A DNA stretch of 64,000 nt, taken from positions 1 through 64,000 of the forward strand of contig NZ_ATUR01000006.1 of assembly GCF_000420305.1 (NCBI RefSeq), in the 5' to 3' direction. Source of the DNA: Novosphingopyxis baekryungensis DSM 16222. GTDB taxonomy: Bacteria; Pseudomonadota; Alphaproteobacteria; Sphingomonadales; Sphingomonadaceae. This document shows, piece after piece, positions 52,648 to 64,000 of this stretch. The notes under the pieces were generated by a model that was not told where the DNA came from, ran no database searches, and saw only the letters and a program-made list of their open reading frames with translations. Positions within the stretch are counted from its first letter, which is position 1. Each line of letters starts with the position of its first letter. A program made the translations under genes and the position numbers.

Positions 52648-55374
52648 ATGCTCGGCGCCATTGCCAAATCGCTCTTCGGTTCGTCCAACGAACGTTACGT
52701 CAAATCCATCTACAAGATCGTCGACAAGGTAAACGGGTTCGAGCCCGAACTCATGCAGTTGACCGATGAGGAGCTGCAGGCACAGACGCCGAAGTTCCGC
52801 AGCCGCTTGGAAGCTGGCGAGACGCTGGAGGACATTCTGCCCGAAGCCTTTGCCACGGTGCGCGAGGCGTCCAAGCGCGTGCTGGGCATGCGGCATTTCG
52901 ATGTGCAGCTGGTCGGCGGCGTGGTGCTGCATCGCGGTGAGATTGCCGAGATGCGCACCGGCGAGGGCAAGACCCTGGTCGCCACGCTGGCGGTGTATCT
53001 CAATGCGCTGGAAGGCAAGGGCGTGCACGTCGTCACCGTGAACGACTATCTGGCACGGCGCGATCTGGAGTGGATGGGCCAGCTCTACGGCTTCCTCGGC
53101 CTGACCTATGGCACCATCATTCCCGATCTCGATCAGGCCGCGCGCCGCGCCGCCTATCATGCCGATATCACCTATGCGACGAACAACGAGCTGGGCTTCG
53201 ATTATCTGCGCGACAATATGAAATATAGCCGCGACGACATGGTCCAGCGGCCGTTCAATTTCGCCATCGTCGATGAAGTGGATTCGATCCTGATCGATGA
53301 GGCGCGCACGCCGCTGATCATTTCCGGCCCGACCGACGACCGGTCCGAACTCTATTCGTCGATCAACGGCATCATCCCGCAGCTGGCTGAAGATGATTAC
53401 GAGAAGGACGAAAAATCCAAGCGCGTGCTGCTGACCGAAGACGGGACGGAGAAAATCGAGCGGATGCTGGAAGAGGCCGGGCTGCTCGAAGGCTCCAACC
53501 TCTATGATTTTGAAAACACGCTGGTGGTTCATCATGTCGAGAACGCGATGCGCGCGCATCTGATGTTCAAGCGCGACACGGACTATATCGTGAAGGACGG
53601 CAAGATCGTCATCATCGATGAGTTCACCGGCCGCATGATGGACGGTCGCCGCTGGTCCGATGGCCTGCATCAGGCGGTCGAGGCCAAGGAAGGCGTCGAC
53701 ATCAAGCCTGAAAACCAGACGATGGCGACCATCACCTTCCAGAACTATTTCCGCATGTATCCCAAGCTTGCCGGCATGACCGGCACGGCGGCAACGGAAG
53801 CGGGCGAATTCTACGAAATCTACAAGCTCAACGTCGCGGAAATGCCGACCAACCTGCCGGTCCAGCGGATCGACGAGGACGACCAATTCTACAAGAACAT
53901 CGCCGATAAATTCGCCGCCATCGCCGTGGCGATCAAGGAGAAGAACGAGATCGGCCAGCCAGTGCTGGTGGGCACGGTGTCGATCGAGAAGTCCGAGCTT
54001 CTTTCGGAATATCTCAATCGCGAGGGCGTGGCGCATAACATCCTGAATGCGCGCATGCACGAAAGCGAAGCGCATATCGTGGCGCAGGCGGGACGTCTGG
54101 GCGCGGTGACGATCGCCACCAACATGGCTGGACGCGGCACCGACATTCAGCTTGGCGGCAATCTGGAATTTCGGATCGAAGAGGAACTGGCCGATCTGCA
54201 AGAAGGCCCGGCGCGCGACGAGGCGATAGCCCGCATCAAGGAAGAGATAGCAGCCGAAAAGGCGAAGGTGCTGGAAGCCGGCGGCCTGTTCGTGCTGGGC
54301 ACGGAAAGGCATGAAAGCCGCCGCATCGACAACCAGCTGCGCGGCCGTTCGGGCCGTCAGGGCGATCCGGGCCTTAGCCGCTTCTATCTGTGCCTGGAGG
54401 ACGATCTGCTGCGCATCTTCGGCAGCGAATCGCTGTTTGCGCGCATGATGAATTCCAGCCTGGAAGATGGTGAAGCGATCGGCGGCAAATGGCTCAGCAA
54501 AGCGATCGAGACGGCGCAGAAGAAGGTGGAGGCGCGCAATTACGAGGCGCGCAAGCAGGTTGTGGAATATGACAACGTCATGAACGACCAGCGCAAGGTG
54601 ATTTACGAGCAGCGCGCGGACGTGATGGATGCCGATGCGGTTGACGATGTGATCGAGGATATGCGGCTCGATTCGATCCATGCGATTGTGGATGAACATT
54701 GTCCTGCCGGTACCTATCCTGAGCAGTGGGATGTTGCCGGACTGAAAGAGAAATCGGCCGATCTGGTGGGCGAAGAGCCGCCTATCGATATGTGGCTCGA
54801 AGAAGACGCGATCGAGCCGGAAGTCTTGGCCACCCGGTTGAGCGATATGGTCGCGCAGAAGATTCAGACGAAGGCGCAGAATATTGAGCCGAGCATGTGG
54901 CACGACGTGGAGAAGAGCATTCTGCTCCAGTCGCTCGATCATCATTGGAAGGAGCATCTATCGACCCTGGATGCGCTGCGCCAGGTGGTCTTCTTGCGCG
55001 CCTATGCTCAGAAAACTCCGCTAAACGAATATAAGCAGGAAAGCTTCGCGCTCTTCCAGCGGATGCTCGATCAAATTCGCGAAGATGTGACCAAGACGCT
55101 GGCGACCAGCGAATTCGGCGCGCGTCCGGCGATCAATTTCGCCGAACTGCCGGACCTGCCCGATTTTCTCACGACCCATATCGATCCACTGACCGGAGAA
55201 GATGACACCAACGATCAGGATGCCGGCACACGCGGCATGATCGACACGCTGCCGCCGCGGCAGGTGGGGGAAGCGGATATGGAAGCGTTGGAAAACAACC
55301 CGAATATCAGCCGGAACGCACCATGCCCCTGTGGATCGGGCCGGAAATACAAGCATTGCCACGGTCAGGTTTGA
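52648..55374 (+). CDS. secA: Preprotein translocase subunit SecA
   Basis: SecA is the ATP-driven motor of Sec export. The 908 residues contain Walker [14 protein letters not shown] (from 102), [33 protein letters not shown] and RQGDPG, the helical scaffold, and a zinc-binding C-terminus ([17 protein letters not shown]) that binds SecB. Length is normal. It is a single-gene unit with a strong hairpin after the stop. Confidence 0.97.
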   Translation: MLGAIAKSLFGSSNERYVKSIYKIVDKVNGFEPELMQLTDEELQAQTPKFRSRLEAGETLEDILPEAFATVREASKRVLGMRHFDVQLVGGVVLHRGEIAEMRTGEGKTLVATLAVYLNALEGKGVHVVTVNDYLARRDLEWMGQLYGFLGLTYGTIIPDLDQAARRAAYHADITYATNNELGFDYLRDNMKYSRDDMVQRPFNFAIVDEVDSILIDEARTPLIISGPTDDRSELYSSINGIIPQLAEDDYEKDEKSKRVLLTEDGTEKIERMLEEAGLLEGSNLYDFENTLVVHHVENAMRAHLMFKRDTDYIVKDGKIVIIDEFTGRMMDGRRWSDGLHQAVEAKEGVDIKPENQTMATITFQNYFRMYPKLAGMTGTAATEAGEFYEIYKLNVAEMPTNLPVQRIDEDDQFYKNIADKFAAIAVAIKEKNEIGQPVLVGTVSIEKSELLSEYLNREGVAHNILNARMHESEAHIVAQAGRLGAVTIATNMAGRGTDIQLGGNLEFRIEEELADLQEGPARDEAIARIKEEIAAEKAKVLEAGGLFVLGTERHESRRIDNQLRGRSGRQGDPGLSRFYLCLEDDLLRIFGSESLFARMMNSSLEDGEAIGGKWLSKAIETAQKKVEARNYEARKQVVEYDNVMNDQRKVIYEQRADVMDADAVDDVIEDMRLDSIHAIVDEHCPAGTYPEQWDVAGLKEKSADLVGEEPPIDMWLEEDAIEPEVLATRLSDMVAQKIQTKAQNIEPSMWHDVEKSILLQSLDHHWKEHLSTLDALRQVVFLRAYAQKTPLNEYKQESFALFQRMLDQIREDVTKTLATSEFGARPAINFAELPDLPDFLTTHIDPLTGEDDTNDQDAGTRGMIDTLPPRQVGEADMEALENNPNISRNAPCPCGSGRKYKHCHGQV

Positions 55375-55380
55375 CCGCAA

Positions 55381-55415
55381 ATGCCGCCGTCTGACGAGCT
55401 GTTGGACGGCGGCAT
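55381..55415 (+). terminator. Terminator of secA
   Basis: ATGCCGCCGTC (55381-55391) pairs perfectly with GACGGCGGCAT (55405-55415) over 11 bp with a 13-nt loop, followed by a short AT-rich stretch (AATTTATT). Clear hairpin, weak T run. Confidence 0.7.
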
Positions 55416-55436
55416 AATTTATTGGTCACACAGCAC

Positions 55437-55466
55437 TTGCCATCTCTGAAAATCCGCTGCTATAGG
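55437..55466 (+). promoter_or_regulatory. Promoter of the tRNA-Asn gene
   Basis: TTGCCA (55437-55442) and TATAGG (55461-55466) are 18 bp apart, ending 32 bp before the mature 5' end of the tRNA. Confidence 0.6.
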
Positions 55467-55498
55467 CGCGGTCTGCACAGGGCGATGCCCTAGCATGT

Positions 55499-55573
55499 TC
55501 CCCGGTAGCTCAGCGGTAGAGCATCCGACTGTTAATCGGACGGCCGATGGTTCGAATCCGTCCCGGGGAGCCA
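55499..55573 (+). tRNA. tRNA-Asn (GTT)
   Basis: The acceptor arms TCCCCGG (55499-55505) and CCGGGGA (55563-55569) pair over 7 bp, with discriminator G and an encoded CCA. The D arm contains GCTCAGCGGTAGAGC, the anticodon loop is CTGTTAA with anticodon GTT, and the T arm contains GGTTCGAATCC. No variable-arm extension. It decodes AAC and AAU. Confidence 0.97.
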
Positions 55574-55624
55574 CTTTCCAAATCTGCGATCTTTGCTAGG
55601 ATGGCGCCGGTAAGGAGGCTTTGC

Positions 55625-55984
55625 ATGCAGGTTACGCGATTGGCGCTAGGCGAAACGGCTGTCGAACAGCAGGCGCGCGTCCGGATCATAGCATATACGG
55701 ATCAGCATTTTGGCTGGAGCTGCGAGCTGTTGCGCGGGCTTCTGTGGATTACTGCCCGTGACCGCGGCGAATATCGCAGTTCGGGCGCTGCCGAGCATGC
55801 CGCGCTGGCCTGGGCGGAAGCACAGGGCGCCGTCTCCGCCATTGTCGAGATGACCGGTGCCGAACGCTCCTATGATATCGACCATTCTGGCCGCAGCGAT
55901 GCGATGAGCCAGGAAGAAGGCATTGCGGTCGACATTCCGATCATCGGCGATCCTTCGCCTATAAAACAGCCCCCGCGCATTTGA
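55625..55984 (+). CDS. Hypothetical protein next to nadK
   Basis: This 119-residue cytoplasmic protein starts MQVTRLALGETAVEQQ after a strong AAGGAGG site. It has a mixed helix/strand pattern, two Trp in the middle (FGWSCELLRGLLWITARDRGEY) and a Pro-rich C-terminus. I do not recognise the family. It is convergent with nadK (21 bp between stops). An upstream open frame starting in the tRNA gene is not real. Confidence 0.65.
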   Translation: MQVTRLALGETAVEQQARVRIIAYTDQHFGWSCELLRGLLWITARDRGEYRSSGAAEHAALAWAEAQGAVSAIVEMTGAERSYDIDHSGRSDAMSQEEGIAVDIPIIGDPSPIKQPPRI

Positions 55985-56005
55985 AGCCGGTGCTACCGCA
56001 AGAGG

Positions 56006-56776
56006 TCAGGTCGCGAACTGTTCCATCGCGATCCGCTCGTCCAGCGCATGTTCGGGATCGAAAAGCAGCGTAAGCTGACGGCTCCGGTCGATCTCGATAT
56101 CGACCTGGATGATGTCCCTGATTTCCCGTTGATCGGCAACGGCAGACACAGGCCGCTTGTCCGGGTTCAAGATACGAAAACTGATGCGGCTACGGTCCGG
56201 CAGGATTGCACCTTTCCATCGGCGCGGGCGAAACGGGCTAATCGGCGTCAGCGCCAGCATGGCCGATCCAAGCGGCAATATGGGGCCATTGGCGGACATA
56301 TTATATGCGGTGGACCCGGCCGGTGTGGCGACCAGAACGCCGTCGCACACCATTTCGTGAATCGTGACGCGGCCATCGATCTGTACTTCGATCTTCGCCG
56401 TTTGGCGGGTTTCGCGGAGCAACGAGACTTCGTTGATCGCAGGCAGCACGCGCGTCTCGCCAGCGGCGGTCATCACGGTCATGCGGAGCGGCGCGACACT
56501 GAAACTCTTGGCCTTGGCCAACCGATCGGACAAACCGTCGGTCCGCCAGCTGTTGAGCAGAAAGCCGATGGTGCCGCGATTCATGCCGAAGACCGGCTTG
56601 ATTCGTCCGCCTTCCAGCATCTGGTGCAAGGTTTGTAGCATGAAGCCGTCGCCGCCGAGGACCACGACCTGTTCAGCATCCTCCAGGGGCGCAAATTCGT
56701 AGCGCCCGAGCAATTCCTGCTGCGCCTCACGCGCCTGACGCGTGGGGGAGGCGAGAAGAGCCGTGGATCCTATCAT
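56006..56776 (-). CDS. nadK: NAD kinase
   Basis: NadK phosphorylates NAD to NADP with ATP. The 256 residues show VVVLGGDGFMLQTLH with the GGDG motif, FGMNRGTIGFLLN, INEVSLLRE with the NE pair, and VCDGVLVATPAGSTAYNMSANGPIL. This is the short form usual in alphaproteobacteria. It is divergent from a GGDEF/EAL gene. Confidence 0.95.
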   Translation of the reverse strand: MIGSTALLASPTRQAREAQQELLGRYEFAPLEDAEQVVVLGGDGFMLQTLHQMLEGGRIKPVFGMNRGTIGFLLNSWRTDGLSDRLAKAKSFSVAPLRMTVMTAAGETRVLPAINEVSLLRETRQTAKIEVQIDGRVTIHEMVCDGVLVATPAGSTAYNMSANGPILPLGSAMLALTPISPFRPRRWKGAILPDRSRISFRILNPDKRPVSAVADQREIRDIIQVDIEIDRSRQLTLLFDPEHALDERIAMEQFAT

Positions 56777-56896
56777 GCCGGAAACGCGACAGTGGCTGGG
56801 ATGCGGTGGAGAAAAAATGAGAAGATATTAAGGGTCGTTTGCATAGGAAGAGGTGCTAAGCGGCCAGACGAGGTGGGGCAAGGGCGGAAAGGCGCG

Positions 56897-58216
56897 ATGG
56901 AAGAACGGCGTGAACGCCCTGTATCGAGGCATGCGGAGCGCGACTGGATCACCGGTCTCGCCACCGGCAAGGCTGCGCGCGAGCGGCTTATGGAAGGGGC
57001 GCTGCCTTGCGCCGTGTTGGCGATTGGGCTGGCCGGCTTCCGGCATGTCAATGTGGCCCATGGTCGCGAAGGCGGGGACCGCGCGCTCATGGATGTTGGT
57101 GAACGCATCCAGAGGGTACTGCGTCTTGCCGACATGGATCACCCCTTTGTCGCCCGCAGCGGCGGGGCCGAGTTTGTGATTATGCTGCAGGATCAGGCCA
57201 GCGCCGCGCATGCTCCTGTGCTTGCGCAACAACTGATTGCAGAGCTCAACCGACCGATCGAATATGAAACGAGGGGGATGCACCTCAGCCCGCGTATCGG
57301 CATTGCTCAGACGCGTTCGGGCGAGATGCCGGAGCAGCTCATGCGACGTGTACGCATGGCGCTGGAAGAAGCCATGCAAGGCGATACGCGCACGATTGTG
57401 CAGTCCGAAGCGGGACGCCTGGATGAGGCGCTGCTGGACGAAACATTGGGCCGTCATTTGCGGCACGCGATCGATCGCAATGAAATCGCGATCCTGCTTC
57501 AGCCGCAATTTGCCCTGAACGATGGACGCATGACCGGGGCGGAAGCTCTGGCGCGTTGGGATCATCCGCAATTTGGCACCTTTGGCGGCGAAGCGCTGTT
57601 TGCGGCAGCCGCCCGCAGCAATTTTGTGCTGCCATTGTCACGCTATATCCAGCGGCAGGCCATTGCCATGGCAGCGCAATGGCCGTCGGCGCTTGGCCAT
57701 ATTCGTCTTTCCATCAACGTGACGGCGCAGGACATGGCCAGCCCGGATATGGCCGACATGCTGCTCGACATGGTCAAACAAAGCGGCTTCCGTCCGGAAT
57801 GCCTGACGGTCGAGATTACCGAAAGCGCCCTGATTGCGGAGCTGGGAGCGGCCAGCAAGCAATTCCAGACATTGCGCGAGCATGGCCTCAAGATTGCGCT
57901 CGATGACTTTGGGACGGGCTATAGCTCGCTGGCCTATTTGAGCGCGCTGCCGCTTGATTATCTGAAGCTGGACAAGTCATTGACCAGTGACCTGCAGGGA
58001 TCTCCACGGGACAGGATCGTGGTGCGCGCCGTCATCGCCATGGCCAAGGCGCTCGATCTGGAGGTTATTGCCGAAGGCATAGAAACCGAAGCCCAGCGCC
58101 AGCTGATCGAACGGGAAGGCTGCGATTACTGGCAGGGCTTTCTCAACGCTGGCGCCTTGGGCGAGGACGCTTTCGCGCAATATGTCGAGGATCAGCAGGC
58201 CGCGCGCGCCGACTGA
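56897..58216 (+). CDS. EAL phosphodiesterase with a degenerate GGDEF domain
   Basis: From the ATG at 56897 there are 439 residues and no membrane segment. A GGDEF-like domain (about 15-175) has GGAEF at 89-93, so the metal-binding Asp is lost and cyclase activity is unlikely. The EAL domain (about 190-430) is complete: AEALARW, INVTAQ, EITES, DDFGTGYSSLAYL, KLDKSL and IAEGIET. It should cleave c-di-GMP, perhaps tuned by GTP bound to the degenerate domain. GGAAAGG lies 7 bases before the chosen start; a GTG at 56792 opens the same frame but adds residues with no family pattern. Confidence 0.88.
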   Translation: MEERRERPVSRHAERDWITGLATGKAARERLMEGALPCAVLAIGLAGFRHVNVAHGREGGDRALMDVGERIQRVLRLADMDHPFVARSGGAEFVIMLQDQASAAHAPVLAQQLIAELNRPIEYETRGMHLSPRIGIAQTRSGEMPEQLMRRVRMALEEAMQGDTRTIVQSEAGRLDEALLDETLGRHLRHAIDRNEIAILLQPQFALNDGRMTGAEALARWDHPQFGTFGGEALFAAAARSNFVLPLSRYIQRQAIAMAAQWPSALGHIRLSINVTAQDMASPDMADMLLDMVKQSGFRPECLTVEITESALIAELGAASKQFQTLREHGLKIALDDFGTGYSSLAYLSALPLDYLKLDKSLTSDLQGSPRDRIVVRAVIAMAKALDLEVIAEGIETEAQRQLIEREGCDYWQGFLNAGALGEDAFAQYVEDQQAARAD

Positions 58217-58229
58217 TCCTCTGCTGATA

Positions 58230-61736
<3,507 letters not shown>

Positions 61737-61827
61737 ATGCCGATAAGCGATCTATCTAGGTCGGCATGGGCAAGGAAGATCCCCGGCCCGGCTCGGTTCT
61801 GGTCGGTTCAGTGCGCTGAAGGAGCGC

Positions 61828-62100
61828 TCAACGCGGGATTTCGATGAAATCGAGCCGCTTGAACTTTTCCATAAGCGGGACATCGAACGGCTCCGGAACG
61901 GTTTGCGTTCCCAGCCCCCAGGCCATGATATCGACGTCCTGCTCTTCCAGAAGCCGTTCGAACCACAGAAAGTCCTCTTCCGAAAAGCCCGCGCCATGCC
62001 GGTCGAAGAAACCGCCGATCATATAATCCGCCTCGCGCGTGCCGCGGTGCCATGCGCGGAATTTGGTGCGGCGGATACGGGCGTCCCGGTCTAGGGCCAT
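61828..62100 (-). CDS. sdhE: FAD assembly factor SdhE
   Basis: SdhE promotes covalent attachment of FAD to succinate dehydrogenase. The 90-residue helical protein contains the conserved RGxxE motif in WHRGTREADYMIGGFF. The start at 62100 (MALDRDARIRRTKFRAWH) is where homology begins; the frame is open further upstream into recG's 5' end on the other strand. It lies 91 bp upstream of mfd on the same strand. Confidence 0.9.
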   Translation of the reverse strand: MALDRDARIRRTKFRAWHRGTREADYMIGGFFDRHGAGFSEEDFLWFERLLEEQDVDIMAWGLGTQTVPEPFDVPLMEKFKRLDFIEIPR

Positions 62101-62176
62101 GGCAAATGTCCAGTCAGTCAAGAAAGATGCCGGGTGCTGGCGAAGCGGCCCCCGGCGCGTTAGGGGACAGATAGTC

Positions 62177-64000
62177 ATGCGCCCCGATATTCTCAATCCA
62201 CTGTTCGCAGAACTCACCAGCCTCAAGGGCATTGGTGCAGGTCTCGCCAAACCGCTGGCCCGGCTGAAGCTGGAGCGGGTGAAGGATCTGCTGTTTCATT
62301 TTCCCAGCTATTTCGTCCATCGCCGCGCGGTGGATGGGCTGGATGATGCGCAGATTGGAGAAACGATCATCCTGTCCGTCGACGTGCTGGACCATCGCAG
62401 TGGTGGCAGCGCGCGCAGTCCGCTTCGGATCCACGCGGTGGATGCGCGCGGCGATGTGGTCAGCCTGGTATTTTTCGGGCGCAACTCCGGGTGGGCCAAG
62501 AAACAGCTTCCGGTGGGTGAGGCACGTCGGATCACCGGCAAACTCGAAGCCTATGGTCAAGAGCGGCAGATCATCCATCCTGAAGTCGTCGACGGCGATC
62601 ACAGCGTGCCGATGGTGGAACCGGTTTATCCTCTGGCCGATGGTATCTCCAACCGGCGGATTGGCGATCTGGTGCGCCATGCCATGGAGCGCGCGCCTGC
62701 GTTTCCGGAATGGATCGAGCCCAGCGTCAAAGCCAAGTTTGACTGGCCGGGCTGGCAGGAGGCTCTCATTGCCGCCCATCAGCCGGACGGCGCGGCGGGG
62801 CAGGCGCGGTTGGCCTATGACGAGCTGTTTTCCAATCAGCTGGCGTATCTGCTGGTGCGTGCAGCCAGCGACAAGCGCCGCACCTTTCCGATCCATGGCG
62901 ACGGACGGCTTGTTGACGCTCTGACGCTGCCATTTGCGCTGACCGGCGCACAAGCCCGTTCGATCAACGAGATCGAGGGCGATCTGCAGCAAGAGCGCCC
63001 GATGCTGCGTCTGCTGCAGGGCGATGTCGGATCGGGCAAGACGGCGGTGGCGTTGATGGCCATGCTGCGCGCAGTGGAGAGCGGGCGCCAGGCAGCTTTG
63101 CTGGCGCCAACCGAAATCCTGGCCCGCCAGCATCTGGCCTCCCTGCGAGAGCTGGCTGGATCATTGCCGGTGCAGATCGAAATCCTGACAGGCCGGGACA
63201 AGGGCAGGGTTCGCGAATCCACGCTGATGGCACTGGCCGACGGGTCGATCGACATTTTGATCGGCACGCACGCCATCTTTCAGGAGGCGGTGCGATACAA
63301 GGCCTTGGGGCTGATCGTGATCGACGAGCAGCACCGGTTCGGCGTCTCGCAGCGGCTGCTCCTTGCCAACAAGGCGGAGCGGCCACCGCACCTGCTGGCG
63401 ATGACCGCCACGCCCATCCCGCGCACCCTGACACTGGCCTTGTACGGCGAGATGGACGTTTCCGTGCTCGACGAGCTGCCGCCGGGGCGCACGCCGGTGG
63501 AAACGGTGGTCATATCGGACGAGAAACTGCCGGATATCGTGGCCGGGATCGGCCGCCATATCCAGGCCGGCGGGCAAGCCTATTGGGTGTGCCCGCTGGT
63601 CGAGGAAAACGATGCCAGCGATCTGGCCGCGGCGGAGGAGCGGGCCGCCATGCTCACCCTGCGCTTCGGCAACCGGGTCGGTCTGGTTCATGGCCGGATG
63701 AAGGGGCCGGAGAAAGATGCGGTCATGGAGCGCTTTTCATCCGGCGAGCTATCGCTGCTGGTGGCGACCACCGTTATCGAGGTGGGGGTCAATGTGCCCA
63801 ATGCGTCGCTCATGATCGTGGAGGGGGCGGATCGCTTTGGCCTGGCCCAGCTGCACCAGTTGCGCGGCCGGGTGGGGCGGGGCAGCGCCAAGTCCACCTG
63901 CGTGCTGCTGCGTGGCGGATCGCTGAGCGAGACGTCCCGGGCGCGGCTGGCGTTGATGCGCGAAACCAATGACGGCTTCCGCATCGCCGAAGAAGATCTT
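62177..64000 (+). CDS. recG: ATP-dependent DNA helicase RecG, 5' part
   Basis: The frame is open to the end of the window (608 codons seen of about 690). RecG regresses stalled forks and migrates Holliday junctions. Visible are the wedge domain (LNPLFAELTSLKGIGAGLAKPLARL), Walker A LQGDVGSGKTAVALMAML, DEQHRFGVSQRLLL, TATPIPRTLTLALYGEMD, VATTVIEVGVNVPNA and QLHQLRGRVGRG. The ATG at 62177 is divergent from sdhE by 76 bp. Confidence 0.96.
   Translation, partial: MRPDILNPLFAELTSLKGIGAGLAKPLARLKLERVKDLLFHFPSYFVHRRAVDGLDDAQIGETIILSVDVLDHRSGGSARSPLRIHAVDARGDVVSLVFFGRNSGWAKKQLPVGEARRITGKLEAYGQERQIIHPEVVDGDHSVPMVEPVYPLADGISNRRIGDLVRHAMERAPAFPEWIEPSVKAKFDWPGWQEALIAAHQPDGAAGQARLAYDELFSNQLAYLLVRAASDKRRTFPIHGDGRLVDALTLPFALTGAQARSINEIEGDLQQERPMLRLLQGDVGSGKTAVALMAMLRAVESGRQAALLAPTEILARQHLASLRELAGSLPVQIEILTGRDKGRVRESTLMALADGSIDILIGTHAIFQEAVRYKALGLIVIDEQHRFGVSQRLLLANKAERPPHLLAMTATPIPRTLTLALYGEMDVSVLDELPPGRTPVETVVISDEKLPDIVAGIGRHIQAGGQAYWVCPLVEENDASDLAAAEERAAMLTLRFGNRVGLVHGRMKGPEKDAVMERFSSGELSLLVATTVIEVGVNVPNASLMIVEGADRFGLAQLHQLRGRVGRGSAKSTCVLLRGGSLSETSRARLALMRETNDGFRIAEEDL

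Noticed and set aside
52249-54957. A 902-codon open frame on the - strand
   Set aside because: It mirrors secA and shows the same antisense composition. SecA is complete.
55547-55624. Upstream extension of the small gene before nadK into the tRNA
   Set aside because: The extended frame would start inside the tRNA-Asn gene. AAGGAGG marks the start at 55625.

Overview
The window looks like chromosomal DNA of an alphaproteobacterium of the order Sphingomonadales (Sphingomonas, Sphingobium, Novosphingobium or a close relative). This is inferred from the high GC content, the gene orders (lapA-pyrF-trpFBA-accD-folC; dapF-mtaB-ftsY-yciB; divL-tsaE-amgK-murU-addB-addA-trxA; recG/sdhE/mfd) and sphingomonad-type hypothetical proteins. 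No rRNA, CRISPR array or prophage was seen. One tRNA gene (Asn, GTT) is present.

Layout. 1-1.9 kb is a scarred accessory edge: the 3' end of an IS5-type insertion sequence, a truncated gene with an HEPN-like motif, a decayed copy of the 3' end of uvrD, and a metal-dependent hydrolase gene with its own promoter. 1.9-9.7 kb holds the intact uvrD/pcrA helicase, a small secreted protein, rsmD and rluB separated by three small genes, an AmpG-like transporter and a small DUF6628-like protein. 9.7-15.8 kb is a leftward operon for folate, fatty-acid, tryptophan and pyrimidine synthesis, with a LapA-type membrane protein first. sodB and its terminator follow. 16.8-20.5 kb is a tightly overlapping leftward chain (dapF-mtaB-ftsY-yciB), preceded by a GGDEF/EAL regulator. 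22.4-26.5 kb is the ffh-rpsP and rimM-lipoprotein-trmD-rplS cluster. 26.5-38.6 kb carries a DPP IV-type peptidase, an APC permease, asd, an alpha/beta hydrolase, an M2 peptidase, an amphipathic repeat protein, amn with a peroxiredoxin, yqgE and ahcY. 38.7-50.1 kb is divL-tsaE-amgK-murU-addB-addA-trxA. 50.1-55.4 kb has argJ with an inositol-monophosphatase-family gene, a small secreted protein and secA. The tRNA, a small unknown gene, nadK, a second GGDEF/EAL gene, mfd, sdhE and the start of recG complete the window.

Themes. Much of the window concerns genome maintenance (UvrD, AddAB, Mfd, RecG), protein export (Ffh, FtsY, SecA), tRNA and rRNA modification (RsmD, RluB, MtaB, TrmD, TsaE, RimM) and peptidoglycan precursors or recycling (DapF, Asd, AmpG-like, AmgK, MurU). 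ffh and ftsY lie about 4 kb apart. I did not find a clearly new multi-gene system. The least ordinary observations are a REP-like palindromic insertion read in frame through mtaB, a decayed uvrD 3' end beside the intact gene, an AMP nucleosidase gene whose conserved N-terminus appears to start at AUC, a perfect AT-rich palindrome in the ahcY leader, and a DivL-type kinase with Tyr in place of the phosphoacceptor His.
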